From: REEB95 sp963762425
GTDB lineage: Bacteria > Pseudomonadota > Alphaproteobacteria > ATCC43930 > CGMCC-115725
Length of the DNA stretch: 64,000 nucleotides
NCBI GenBank assembly: GCA_963762425.1
Contig: CAVXKY010000004.1
Location: 124,001-188,000 of the forward strand
Direction of reading: 5' to 3'
The notes beneath the pieces are model-generated. The model worked only from the letters and a program-made list of their open reading frames with translations, had not been told where the DNA came from and searched no databases. The position numbers and the translations under genes are program-made. This document shows positions 50,792 to 60,586 of the stretch, in pieces (position 1 is the stretch's first letter; each line of letters starts with the position of its first letter).

Positions 50792-52089
50792 GCGCGATGC
50801 CGTTGCGCCGGAAGACCGCGTAGAGCGCCCAGGCCGTCACCAGCCCGATATAGAAGCCGCCCACCACGTCGCTCAGATGATGCGTGTCGAGCCCGATCCG
50901 GCTCATGCCGATCAGCAGCGCGGCCAGAATCCAGGCCCAGCGCCAGCGCGGATAGAGCACGCACAGCGCGAAGGCCAGCGCCGCCGCCGTCACCGAATGG
51001 CCCGAGGGGAAGGACCAGTAATTGGCGTTCGGCCCGAATCCGGAGAATCCCGAAATATGCTCGGAGAAGAACAGCTTCGGCCGTGCGTCCCCCGCCACCG
51101 GCTTGATCAGATCGGCGATCAGGCCCGAAACCGCCACCGCGAGAAAAACATAGGCCGCGCGCCAAGCGTGGAACAGATAACGCCGGCGCTCCTGCCCCGT
51201 GGCGGATTTGGCCGCGACGAAACACATCCCCGCCGCCACCGCCGTCACCACCAGATAGGCGGTGGCGATCCCGAATTCGGTGATGAAACGGAACACGCTC
51301 CGCCATAACGGCGAAACGTCGTGGGTGAAGATCATCAAGGGCCGGTCGAGATTGGCCGCGGCATAGGCGAGAACCAGCGCCGTGCCCAGGGTCAGCCAGA
51401 AGAAATTTTTCAGCCCCGGCGAAGGATTTATCAGCGCCGCCCGGGCCGCGCCGATCCCGTCCCAGGCGACGATCAAGCGGTACAGCGCCCAGCTTATGCC
51501 GAACACCAGGAATCCCGAGGCCACCACGTCGGACAGGAAATGCCCGCCCTGGGCGATGCGCATCAATCCCAGCGCCGCCCCCAGCCCCACCGCGCCGGCC
51601 ATCGCGATGCAACGCTGGCGTTTTCTGGGCAGCAGGAACGCCGCCGCGACCAGGACGAACCCGACCGAAGGATCGCCCGCCGGGAAGGAGCAATTGCTGC
51701 GGCATTGGCCGCTCGGCTCCCACGCCCTGACGAAATGCGCGTTGCCGCCGAATTCCGTTATCTGGGCCGGGCGCGGGCGGCCCCAATGATCCTTGAGCAG
51801 GGTGTTGACCGTGAGGCCCGGCCCCAGCGCCAGCGCCAGCAGCAGGAAAATTCCCGCCCGCCGCTTGTCCTTCACGAAAATCAACGCCGCCGATCCCGCC
51901 GCCAGCAACGCGACGAAATAGGGCAGGGCAGCGCGCGATCGCGGCGAAAACCGGCCATGTCGCCAGATAAAACCCCGCGCCTGGCCGGTAGAACAGCCCG
52001 CTCGCCCAGAGATCGATGCCGGGGAACAGCACCAGCGCGCCCATCGCCACGACGAAAGCGGCAACGAACCAGGCGATGCGCGCCGCCAT
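50715..52089 (-). CDS. Tandem PAP2-family membrane phosphatase (frameshifted)
   Basis: About 458 residues with two PAP2 domains in a row. After the N-terminal helix (RIAWFVAAFVVAMGALVLFP) the frame shifts near 51935. Domain 1 has KDHWGRPRP and SNCSFPAGDPSVGF, in which the usual catalytic PSGH reads PAGD, then RIAQGGHFLSDV. Domain 2 has all motifs: KPVAGDARP, SFPSGHSV, SRIGLDTHHLSDVVGG. Domain 1 is thus probably impaired or altered. The C-terminus (RRKSAPRRRPKAR) is strongly basic. It lies two bases after the ELM1-like gene. Likely acts on isoprenoid or lipid phosphates, as LpxE-type enzymes do. Confidence 0.82.
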
Positions 52090-52091
52090 CG

Positions 52092-53091
52092 CTATTTCCG
52101 GCCCGGCTTGAGCGCGCCCGCGCGCTCGGCGTAACGCCGGCGGATCTCGTCCGCCGCGCGCGCCGTGTCGTCGGGCGGCGTGTATTGCCAGCGTTCGACC
52201 GCGCCGCGGAACGGGCGGGTGGCGCCGGCGTCGCGCAGCGCCTGGTGAAAGCGCGCGAACTTGGCCGAGCCGCCTTCGAGCTCGAACACGTGCACCGGCT
52301 TGCCGGTGAAGGCCGCTTCGCTCACCATCGACACCGAATCCGAGGTGACGATGATGACGTCGGCCAGCGCCAGCAATCCGAAATACGGGTTCTCGCCCTT
52401 GACCGTCCCAGATATAGGCGCCCAAGGGCTCGAGCCGGTCGCGCAGCAGCTTGGTCGCGTCCTCGCCGGTGCGCCGCGACACCGTGATGGCGAGGCCGAA
52501 GCCGCGCTGCGCCAGCCCGGCGAGCTGGCCCGCCAGCACATCGAGCCGCCCCTTGGTCAGGCGGTAGACGCGGTTGCTGCCGCCGATCAGCACCGCCGCC
52601 AGCGGCCGCGGCAATTTCTCGAATTGGGGGGCGAAACGCCGCGCGCCCTCGGCCAGCTTTTCCGGCGTGACGCGATGCACCGCGCCCAATGTCCGGAACA
52701 CGTTGGCGCCCTTCACCGGATCGTGGCTCGGCGCCACCACCAGATCGGCGCGGCCCCGGGCGAAGCGCGGGTCCTGGATTTGCACCCAGAAGACGCGGCC
52801 GCCGCTGGCGCGCTTGGCGGCCAGCGCCGGCGCCACCGTCATGTTGCCGCAGGAGATCAGAACGTCGGGCCAGGGCGATTCAAAACTGTCGCCCGCGGGA
52901 TCGAGCGCCGAGAACGGGTTGAGCCAGAACTGCGAACTCAAATACCGCCAGGGCGCGCGGATCTTGAGCACCTTCTCGACAAAAGGCCAGCCCAGCGCCT
53001 CGGCCAGGCCCAGCACCTGGCTGGCCATGCCGATCTTGCCGTCATAAACCGCCCACACCGTGGGCTGCTTCGGGGGCGCCTCGTCCGCCAT
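52092..53091 (-). CDS. Mitochondrial fission ELM1-family protein (frameshifted)
   Basis: About 332 residues, GT-B-like fold family named after plant ELM1 but widespread in alphaproteobacteria, biochemical role unknown. Features are TVWAVYDGKIGMASQVLGLA, ISCGNMTVAPALAAKRASGG, VVAPSHDPVKGANVFRTLGA, AAVLIGGSNRVYRLTKGRLD, then a shift near 52408 into GENPYFGLLALADVIIVTSD and SVSMVSEAAFTGKPVHVFEL. Removing one base restores DGKGENPYF (span 3n+1). Glycosyltransferase-like motifs and the neighbouring PAP2 and GT39 genes suggest envelope glycolipid work. Confidence 0.85.
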
Positions 53092-53095
53092 TTTA

Positions 53096-53185
53096 CCTCG
53101 GTGTCCCTCGTCCCGCCTCGACCGAACCTCGATTTACCTCGACGCCGCCTCGATATTGCCTCGGCTTCACCTCGATTTTGCCTCG
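53096..53185. repeat. Phased CCTCG repeat, nine copies at about 10.6-bp spacing
   Basis: CCTCG begins at 53096, 53106, 53116, 53127, 53137, 53148, 53159, 53170 and 53181, giving intervals of 10, 10, 11, 10, 11, 11, 11 and 11. Between copies the sequence drifts (consensus near ACCTCGATTTT). It starts five bases upstream of the ELM1-like start codon and ends about 130 bases before the Lrp gene. The spacing equals one DNA helical turn. The rest of the interval (53186-53318) is AT-richer and contains TATACT, a possible -10 for the Lrp gene. Confidence 0.8.
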
Positions 53186-53318
53186 GCCCCGGCTTGCAAT
53201 ATTATTACCGTATACTACGATAAGCGGCGGACGGGCGCGGTAAAACGGCACGGAAGTTGCCGGACGCGCCGGGTCGCAAGACATAACATTTCCGGCAGAG
53301 GAAACGGGAGAGCTCGGG

Positions 53319-53804
53319 ATGCGGCGCATCAAGCTCGACAAGGTGGACCGGCGGATTCTGAAGGACCTTCAGCAGGACGGCCGCATGACCAATGTCGAGC
53401 TGGCGAAACGCGCCGGCATCTCGGCGCCGCCTTGTTTGCGGCGCGTGCGCGCGCTGGAAGAGGCCGGGTTCATCCGGGGCTATCACGCCGAGGTCAATGC
53501 CGAGGCGCTGGGCTTCGGCATCACCGTCTTCGCGCAGGTGGGCTTGAAGAGCCAGGCGGAGGACGATCTCAAGGCGTTCGAGGCGCTGGTCTCGGAATGG
53601 GACGAGGTGCGCGAGGTGCACATGCTCGCCGGCGAAACCGATTTCCTGTTGAAGATCGTGGCCGCGGACTGGGACGCCTATCAGAAATTCCTCACCAGCC
53701 GGTTGACCCCCGCGCCCAACGTGGCGCATGTCAAATCCTCGCTCGCCATCCGCACCGCCAAGTACCAGCCGGGCGTGCCGATCGCGCTCGACGACAAAAA
53801 CTAA
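53319..53804 (+). CDS. Lrp/AsnC-family transcriptional regulator
   Basis: A 161-residue regulator. The HTH is LDKVDRRILKDLQQDGRMTN, then VELAKRAGISAPPCLRRVRA and LEEAGFIRGYHAEVN. The C-terminal RAM ligand-binding domain shows VREVHMLAGETDFLLKIVAA. A GGAG site precedes the ATG. Lrp-type proteins wrap DNA over helically phased sites, and the phased CCTCG array lies just upstream, so self-regulation there is plausible. The downstream Na/Pi gene is convergent. Confidence 0.9.
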   Translation: MRRIKLDKVDRRILKDLQQDGRMTNVELAKRAGISAPPCLRRVRALEEAGFIRGYHAEVNAEALGFGITVFAQVGLKSQAEDDLKAFEALVSEWDEVREVHMLAGETDFLLKIVAADWDAYQKFLTSRLTPAPNVAHVKSSLAIRTAKYQPGVPIALDDKN

Positions 53805-53871
53805 CCAAACAGGCCGCTCGCGGCCGTTCCCGCGCGCCGTCGCGATCAACCCGGCGCTGCCGGCGTCTTGC

Positions 53872-55542
53872 TTAGAACTGGCGCGGGCGGCGCGGATGAA
53901 GGCGCGGAGGTTTGGCCGCTTCCGGGGCGGCTTCGGCCCCTGCTTGCGCCGCGATGAACCCGGTATAACGGCGCAGCATCCAGATGATCTGTTCCAGCAG
54001 GCCGGTGACGGTAAAGAGATGCTCCTGGTCCCGGGTGCTTAACCTTTGGCCGGCGACCAAAACCCGCCGCCGCAGCGCGTCGATCAGCCCGTCCCGGTCC
54101 GCGGTCAGCTTGCGCAGCACGGCGAGATCGTCCGCGTCGCGGGTTCGCGCCGCCTCCTCGGCGGTCTGGAGCAGCGCGCCCAATCCTTGCGTGATGTTCT
54201 CGGCCAGCGAGCGCATGCCCTCGGCCTCGAAGGGCTGAACCAGCGCCGCGCCCAGCGCGTGGAGCGATTCATGGATGGACAGCAGCAGCGCGTTGAAGGC
54301 CTTGCGATCGTCGGCGCGTTCGAGCACGTCGCGGTTGGCGCCGGTGTCGGTCAGGTCGTTCAGGAAGAGACCGATGGTTCTGCCGAGCGATGATGCGACG
54401 GTGAAGGCGGATTCGTGCCCGAGTTTCCGCTCGGCCTCGTCCAAATGGTCGTTGATGCCGAGATAGATCGGCATCAGCCCGGCGAGACGGGATTGCTCGC
54501 GATCCACCAGGGCCAGCGCGCTGTCCGGCTCGCTCAGCGCGTCGGCGTAGATGTAACGCGGCGCGGACAGGTTTTCCTCCACCGAGGGCGGCGAAAGCCT
54601 TTCCAGGAGCGGCAGCAGCGGACGCGCGAACAGCATCTGCGCGGCGACCGCGGCGATCTGGCAGGCGAGATAGATGATCGCCACCTGGTGCGCCGGATCG
54701 GCGGCCAGCTCGCGCGTCGCGTTCATCAAGAACTTCGAGCCGAAGTGGCTTTCGGCCAGGAACAGCGGCAGCAGCAGCCCGACGCCCAGGATCTTGAACA
54801 GCGCCTGGAGCAGCGCCAGCTGGCGCGGCTTGCCCGAAACCCGGAAGCCGATGAAATAGGTCGCGACCCCCGATCCGATGCTGGCTCCGAGCACGAAGAA
54901 CGAGGATTGCTCGAGACTGAGCAATCCGGCCGAAGCCATCGCCACCACGATGACCGAAACCGTGGCCGAGGATTGGGCGATGGCGGCGAACACGGTGCCG
55001 ATGAGCAGCGCCAGCAGGGGCGATTGCGCCGCGACCGTGAACAGCCCGCGCGCCATTTCCTGCGCGGCCGGGTCGTGGGTTCCGTTGCGCATGAGTTCGA
55101 GGCCGAGAAACAGCGTGCCGAGCGCGAAGGACGACGACACCAGCGGCCGCCAGCGCGCGGAACGGTCGAGATTGAGGTAGAAGCAAAGCCCGACCAGGCT
55201 GATGAGCGCGAACACGAACAGGTGGATGTCGACCGCCGCGACCATGACCAGCGCCGCGGTGCCGACATTCGACCAGGCCAGAATCGGCGTCGATTCGCCG
55301 ACGGTGATGAGATCGGCCTTGGTCAGGCTGATCAGGATCACGGTCACCGCGTTGGTGCTTTGCGTCAACGCGCCCGACAGGAGGCCGATCAACGCCGCCA
55401 GCGCGGGGTTGCCGGTGGACCGCGCGATCCATTGGCGCAGACGCTTCCCCGCCAGCTGCCCCATATTGGCGCCGAGGCCCTTGACGCCGATGAAGAACAG
55501 GCCGAGTCCGGCGAAAAACGAGACCAGGAAGTCGAACGTCAT
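53872..55542 (-). CDS. Na/Pi-cotransporter family protein with PhoU-like tail
   Basis: A 556-residue protein. The N-terminal half has two NptA-type inverted repeats with QSS/QST motifs (IGLLSGALTQSTNAVTVILI and FAAIAQSSATVSVIVVAMAS) and about eight membrane helices. The C-terminal 220 residues are a helical PhoU-like domain (HESLHALGAALVQPFEAEGM). This is the bacterial NptA/YjbB-like family, which moves phosphate with Na+ or exports it. The C-terminus ends in a basic RLHPRRPRQF. The ATG before TFDFLVSFF was chosen. Confidence 0.88.
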   Translation of the reverse strand: MTFDFLVSFFAGLGLFFIGVKGLGANMGQLAGKRLRQWIARSTGNPALAALIGLLSGALTQSTNAVTVILISLTKADLITVGESTPILAWSNVGTAALVMVAAVDIHLFVFALISLVGLCFYLNLDRSARWRPLVSSSFALGTLFLGLELMRNGTHDPAAQEMARGLFTVAAQSPLLALLIGTVFAAIAQSSATVSVIVVAMASAGLLSLEQSSFFVLGASIGSGVATYFIGFRVSGKPRQLALLQALFKILGVGLLLPLFLAESHFGSKFLMNATRELAADPAHQVAIIYLACQIAAVAAQMLFARPLLPLLERLSPPSVEENLSAPRYIYADALSEPDSALALVDREQSRLAGLMPIYLGINDHLDEAERKLGHESAFTVASSLGRTIGLFLNDLTDTGANRDVLERADDRKAFNALLLSIHESLHALGAALVQPFEAEGMRSLAENITQGLGALLQTAEEAARTRDADDLAVLRKLTADRDGLIDALRRRVLVAGQRLSTRDQEHLFTVTGLLEQIIWMLRRYTGFIAAQAGAEAAPEAAKPPRLHPRRPRQF

Positions 55543-55742
55543 GTGCGCGGCACCTCGTCCCACCGAGCTTCAGCACGCTCGCGCGCTGTTCGCATTTTGC
55601 CTCTCCCATACGAGCGCGGCCTAGGCGCGACGCTCTAGGAGTTAACAAATCAAAGTGACATTATTGTGACGCAGCCGCCGCAGTTGCCCCCCGCGCGGCA
55701 TCGGACGTAGGCTGGCCGCCGAACACCCTGACGAGGAACCCC

Positions 55743-56945
55743 GTGTCACCCGAAGCACCCGAGAGTGCGGCCGGACGGATCAAGGCGTCGCGGCACGAGC
55801 GCATCCTGGTCGTCGACGACATCGACGACAACCGGCAGTTGCTGGTGCGCCGTCTCGAACGCGAGGGCTTCCATGACGTCGCGCTCGCCGCCGATGGCGA
55901 GGAAGCGTTGAGCCTGTTGCAGGCGCAGCCCTTCGATCTGGTGCTGCTCGACATCATGATGCCCAAGCTCGACGGATACGGGGTGCTGGAGCGCCTCAAG
56001 GCCGAGGGGCGGCTGCACGAGCTGCCGGTGATCGTCATCTCGGCGCACAGCGAGATCGACAGCGTGGTGCGCTGCATCCAGTTGGGCGCGCTCGATTACC
56101 TGCCCAAGCCCTTCAACGCCACGCTGCTGCGCGCGCGGGTCAGCGCCAGCCTGGAACAGAAACGGCTGCGCGACCAGGTGCGCGCCCATCTCACCCGGCT
56201 CGAGGCCGAACTCGACGCCGCCCGCGCGCTGCAAATGGGCATGGTGCCGCGCGATTTCCCCGCGCCGTCGGCGGAATTCCCGCTCGAGATCTTCGCCATG
56301 ATGGAGCCGGCGCGCGAGGTCGGCGGCGATCTTTACGATTTTTTCTCCGCCCCGGACGGCCGTTTCGCCTTCCTGATCGGCGACGTCTCGGGCAAGGGCG
56401 TGGCGGCGGCCATGTTCATGGCCCGCACCAAGAACCTGTTCCGCCTGGCCAGCAACATGGCGTCGGGCGGCGTCTCGCCCGCCGAGATCGTTTCCCGGGT
56501 CAACCGGGAGCTGTGCGAAGGCAACGACGCCATGATGTTCGTCACGCTCTATTTCGGCATGCTCGATCTCAAGACCGGCGAGCTCGCCTTCTGCAACGCC
56601 GGCCATGACCCGCCCTACCGGTTGGGCAACGGCGCCGCCGCCTTGGCCGAAGGCGCGCAGGGCATGGCGCTGGGCATCGATTCCGCCTGGCGCTACGAAA
56701 CCGGCCAACTCCGCCTCGCGCGCGGCGAAGCGCTCTATCTCTACACCGACGGCATCACCGAGGCCGCCGACATGATGGATGCGCTGTTCACCAAGCAACG
56801 GCTCGAGGACGTCCTCAAGCGCGAAACCGCGTCGCCGCCCGGCAAGCTGATCGGCGCCGTGGCCGAGGCGGTCAAGGGTTTCGCCGGCGCGGCGCCTCAA
56901 TCCGACGACATCACCGCCCTGGCCATCAGGCTGCTGGCGAAGTAA
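55743..56945 (+). CDS. Response regulator with PP2C (RsbU-type) phosphatase domain
   Basis: A 400-residue protein: receiver domain (RILVVDDIDDNRQLLVRRLE, phospho-Asp in LVLLDIMMPKLDG, DYLPKPFNATLL), a coiled-coil linker (LEAELDAARALQMGMVPRDF), then a PP2C/SpoIIE phosphatase (REVGGDLYDFF, GDVSGKGVAAAMFMA, CNAGHDPPY, YTDGITEAADMM, QSDDITALA). All metal-binding Asp residues appear present. It should dephosphorylate a STAS antagonist when its receiver is modified. The start is GTG. The RsbW-like kinase gene faces it tail to tail. Confidence 0.93.
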   Translation: MSPEAPESAAGRIKASRHERILVVDDIDDNRQLLVRRLEREGFHDVALAADGEEALSLLQAQPFDLVLLDIMMPKLDGYGVLERLKAEGRLHELPVIVISAHSEIDSVVRCIQLGALDYLPKPFNATLLRARVSASLEQKRLRDQVRAHLTRLEAELDAARALQMGMVPRDFPAPSAEFPLEIFAMMEPAREVGGDLYDFFSAPDGRFAFLIGDVSGKGVAAAMFMARTKNLFRLASNMASGGVSPAEIVSRVNRELCEGNDAMMFVTLYFGMLDLKTGELAFCNAGHDPPYRLGNGAAALAEGAQGMALGIDSAWRYETGQLRLARGEALYLYTDGITEAADMMDALFTKQRLEDVLKRETASPPGKLIGAVAEAVKGFAGAAPQSDDITALAIRLLAK

Positions 56946-56948
56946 TTC

Positions 56949-57380
56949 CTAGCCCGCGGCCTTGGGCAGGCGCTTCTTCAGCGTCACGTGGTTGCGGCCG
57001 CCTTCGCGCCGGTATTGCATGTCGTCCATCACGGTCTTGACCAGATAGACGCCCAAGCCCCCGACCAGCCGGTCCTCGATCGAGGCGTCGAGATCGGGCG
57101 CTGGCGTCCGGGTCGGATCGAACGGCCGCGCGTTGTCGACCACCTCGACCACGGCCTCGCCCGCTTCGATCCGCAGGCGCACCTCGATCTCGTGGCCGGG
57201 CCCCGGGTCGAAACCGTGGGAAATGGTGTTGGTCAGCAGCTCTTCGAGCGCCAGATTGATATTGTAGCCCAAGGCGGGCGGGATGCCGGCGTCGGCGCAG
57301 AACGCCTCGACGCGACTGGCGATCCGCGGCAACTCGGACAGCTTGTCGGTAACGGCAAGGATCAGTCGGTCGTCGCTCAC
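56949..57380 (-). CDS. RsbW-like serine kinase / anti-sigma ATPase
   Basis: A 143-residue GHKL ATPase of the HATPase_c_2 (RsbW/SpoIIAB) type, with ALGYNINLALEELLTNTISH (N box), VVEVVDNARPFDP (G1) and GGLGVYLVKTVMDDMQYRRE (G2). It has no membrane or sensor domain. Such kinases phosphorylate STAS antagonists and bind a target, classically a sigma factor. It is convergent with the PP2C phosphatase gene (3-base gap) and divergent from the hybrid kinase. Confidence 0.9.
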   Translation of the reverse strand: MSDDRLILAVTDKLSELPRIASRVEAFCADAGIPPALGYNINLALEELLTNTISHGFDPGPGHEIEVRLRIEAGEAVVEVVDNARPFDPTRTPAPDLDASIEDRLVGGLGVYLVKTVMDDMQYRREGGRNHVTLKKRLPKAAG

Positions 57381-57593
57381 GTCGTTCCGTCTGCGGGGGG
57401 TCGGGCGAAACTCCGTTCGAATGGTCGCATAGCATGATTTTCCGGCAGGGTCGAGCGCGGACGGAATGATACGGAATTGTGACAGCCGCCCGGCCCCGCT
57501 TGCACGGCACCGGCGAGACGGTTACGAATTGTTGCGGATGGGCAACCATCCCAATAGGCCAATAGAAATAGGCCGATAGGGGAACGAATAACG

Positions 57594-59784
57594 ATGCCGT
57601 CGGTTTCCGCGAACCGCCTGTTCTGGCAATCCGCCGTGCTCGCCTTTGCCGTCATCGGCGTGGCGGGCAGCGCGGTCATGCTGTCGATCGGCGGCTTGGG
57701 ACTGCTCCGGGAATCGGTGGTTCCGGCCGTGGTGGCCACATTCATCGCCGCGGCGGTGATAGGCTTGCTGGCCCGCCGGGTCACCGCCGCCCTGGGCCGG
57801 GCGCACGACGACATGGAGGCCGAATACGAGCGCAAGCTGGCGCAGAAGACCGAGGAACTGTCGCAACGCGAGATCGAGCTGCGCTGCGACGCTCGAGAAC
57901 ATGGAACAGGGCGTCGCCTTGTACGCCTCCGATTACAAGCTGCTGACGTGGAACCAGCGCTTCCGCGAGTTCCTCAATATGCCGGAGGAATTCTTCTCGC
58001 GCGAACGCAGCTTCATCGATTATCTCCGTTACGTCGGCCAACGCGGCGAATTCGGCGACCAGGACATCGAGGCGGTCGTCAAGCAGCGGGTCGAGCAGTT
58101 GAAGCGCAAGCACTCCTTCGAGCGCACGCGCCCGGACGGCACGGTGCTCGAGGTCTACCGCGCTCCGACGCCGGATGGCGGCTTCATCGCGATCTATACC
58201 GACATCACCGAGCACAAGAACGCCGAGGCCGAGCTGACCCGCGCCCGCGAGGCGGCGGAAACCGCCAACCGCGTCAAGTCGGAATTCCTCGCCAATATGA
58301 GCCACGAGCTGCGCACGCCCTTGAACGCCGTCATCGGCTACAGCCAGATGCTCCAGGAGGAGGCGAAGGACGCCGGCCAGGAGGATTTCCTCCCCGACCT
58401 GGCCAAGATCGAGAATGCCGGCAAGCACCTGCTCGGCCTCATCAACGACGTGCTCGATCTGTCCAAGATCGAAGCCGGCCGCATGACCATGTATTTCGAG
58501 GACGTCAATATCGCCGGCATGATCGCCGAGGTGCGCGGCATCATCGAGCCGCTGGCGGCGAAGAACGGCAATCGTTTCGTGGTCGACTGCCCGGCGAGCA
58601 TCGGCGCCATGCACACCGACGTCACCAAGCTCAAGCAGAACCTGCTCAACCTCCTCAGCAACGCCAGCAAATTCACCACCAAGGGCACGATCGAACTCGC
58701 CGTTTCGCGCGGCGGGTCGGGCGCGGCCGAAACGGTCAGTTTCCGCGTCACCGACACCGGCATCGGCATGACCCCGGAACAGCTGGGCAAGCTGTTCCAG
58801 GCCTTCGGCCAGGCCGATTCCTCGACCTCGCGCAAATTCGGCGGCACCGGGCTGGGTCTCGCCATCACCAAGCATTTCGCGCGCATGCTGGGCGGCGACG
58901 TCGAGGTCACCAGCGAGGCGGGCAAGGGCTCGGTCTTCACCCTGACCCTGCCGGCCCGGGCGGCCGAGGCGGCGCCGGCGGCGGCGCCCGAGGCCAAGCC
59001 CGCGGTTTCCGGCGACGCGGAAGGCGCGCAGACCATCCTGGTGGTGGACGACGACGAAGCGGTGCACGATCTGGTCGGCTCGATGCTGGGACGCGAGGGC
59101 TATCGCGTGCTGCACGCGCGCAGCGGCGACGAGGCGCTCGCCATCACGCGCCGGGAGCGGCCCGACGCCATCACCCTCGACGTCATGATGCCGCAGATGG
59201 ACGGCTGGTCGGTGTTGACGAGCCTCAAGGCCGATCCGGCGTTGAGTCACATTCCCGTCATCATGCTGACCATGCTGCACGAACAGGCCATCGCGCTTTC
59301 GCTCGGCGCCTCGGGCTACATCACCAAGCCGGTCGATTGGAACCAGCTGAGCGCCATGCTGAAGCGGCACAGCCGCCACGGCGCCGACATCCGCGTCCTG
59401 GTCGTCGACGACGATCCGGAGATGCGCCGCATGACCCGCCGGATGCTGGAGCGCATGGGGCTGGAAATCGGCGAGGCCGCCGACGGCCAGCAGGCGCTGG
59501 CCTGGCTCGAATCGAATCCGGCGCCCTCGATCATTCTGCTCGACCTGATGATGCCGGTGATGGACGGGTTCGAGTTCCTCGACCGTATCCGCAACAGCGA
59601 GCGATGGAGCGCCCTGCCGGTGCTGGTGGTGACCGCCAAGGCGCTCGACGCCAAGGAAATCGAATATCTGCATTCCTCGACGCAGCGGGTCATCGAGAAG
59701 GGCGCCACCACCGGAACCGATCTGCGCGCCGCCATCCGCGAGGTGCTGAAGAGCGGCGCGGCGGCGGCCAAGGCGGCGGTCTGA
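57594..59784 (+). CDS. Hybrid histidine kinase with PAS and two receiver domains (frameshifted)
   Basis: About 730 residues. Two membrane helices (LFWQSAVLAFAVIGVAGSAV; ESVVPAVVATFIAAAVIGLL) flank a very short periplasmic turn. A coiled coil (YERKLAQKTEELSQREIELR) follows; near 57893 the frame shifts, and it continues as LENMEQGVALYASDYKLLTW (PAS). Then come HisKA (FLANMSHELRTPLNAVIGYS), HATPase (NLLSNASKFTTKG, GTGLGLAITKHFARMLGG) and two receivers (ILVVVDDDEAVHD with LDVMMPQMDG; VLVVDDDPEM with LLDLMMPVMDG). The span of 3n+1 supports one inserted base. It precedes a single-domain receiver and two STAS genes in apparent operon order. Confidence 0.92.
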
Positions 59785-59812
59785 AGCGGCGGCAACGGGA
59801 AACTGGCGGATC

Positions 59813-60190
59813 ATGGCGAAGATATTGCTGGTCGAGGACAACGAGATGAATCGCGACATGCTGTCGCGGCGCCTCGAACGCAAGGGCTTCCAGGTCCTGA
59901 TCGCGGTCGACGGCCAGCAGGGCCTCGATCTGGCGAACAGCGGCGCGCCCGACCTCATCCTCATGGACATGAATCTCCCGGTGGTGGACGGCTGGGAAGC
60001 GACGCGCCGGGTCAAGGCGAATAACGGGACCAAGGCGATACCCGTGATCGCGCTGACCGCCGACGCCATGACCGGCGACCGCGACAAGGCGTTGGCCGCC
60101 GGCTGCGACGATTACGACACCAAGCCGGTTGATTTTCCCCGTCTTCTTGGCAAGATCGAAACCCTGTTGCGGCAGGCCGGCAAACTTTGA
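59813..60190 (+). CDS. Single-domain response regulator, DivK/CheY-like
   Basis: A 125-residue receiver only: ILLVEDNEMNRDMLSRRLER, phospho-Asp in DLILMDMNLPVVDGWEATRR, Thr/Ala switch ALTADAMTGD, and DYDTKPVDFPRLL. It closely resembles the receivers fused to PP2C or hybrid kinases in such clusters. It lies 28 bases after the hybrid kinase and probably shuttles phosphate between the kinase and the PP2C protein. Confidence 0.92.
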   Translation: MAKILLVEDNEMNRDMLSRRLERKGFQVLIAVDGQQGLDLANSGAPDLILMDMNLPVVDGWEATRRVKANNGTKAIPVIALTADAMTGDRDKALAAGCDDYDTKPVDFPRLLGKIETLLRQAGKL

Positions 60191-60241
60191 GCCGAAAGCG
60201 GCGCCGGTTGAAACGAAACTGACTTAAACCCGGGCGAGGCG

Positions 60242-60586
60242 ATGACCATGGAAATGACGACCGAGGAGCTCGACAAGGGCGTCACCAAGATCAATCTGAA
60301 CGGGCGTCTCGACGTGGCGGCGGCCGGGCAGATCGAATTGCGCTTCAACACCATCGCCGGCGCCCGGCGCGCGGTGATCGTCGATCTGTCGAAGGTGACG
60401 TTCCTCGCCTCGATGGGCATGCGGATGCTGCTGATCGGCGCCAAGACCATGGCCAGCAAGGGCGGCAAGATGGCGCTGCTCGCGCCGGCGGCCGAGGTCG
60501 CGGCGGTGCTCAAGACCGCGCGGATCGACAGCTTGATCCCGATCTACGACCAGCCCGAGGCCGCGCTGGCCGGGGTCGCCGCTTGA
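60242..60586 (+). CDS. STAS-domain anti-sigma factor antagonist (first)
   Basis: A 114-residue STAS protein (SpoIIAA/RsbV type), with KINLNGRLDVAAAGQIELRF, DLSKVTFLASMGMRMLLIG (the Ser before MG is the expected phosphorylation site) and GGKMALLAPAAEVAAVLKTA. The ATGs at 60242 and 60248 are both possible. The stop overlaps the start of the second STAS gene (TTGA). Confidence 0.92.
   Translation: MTMEMTTEELDKGVTKINLNGRLDVAAAGQIELRFNTIAGARRAVIVDLSKVTFLASMGMRMLLIGAKTMASKGGKMALLAPAAEVAAVLKTARIDSLIPIYDQPEAALAGVAA

Noticed and set aside
57553..57582. Short direct repeat AATAGGCC x2 before the hybrid kinase
   Set aside because: Only two 8-bp copies next to the ribosome site; too short to claim as an operator.
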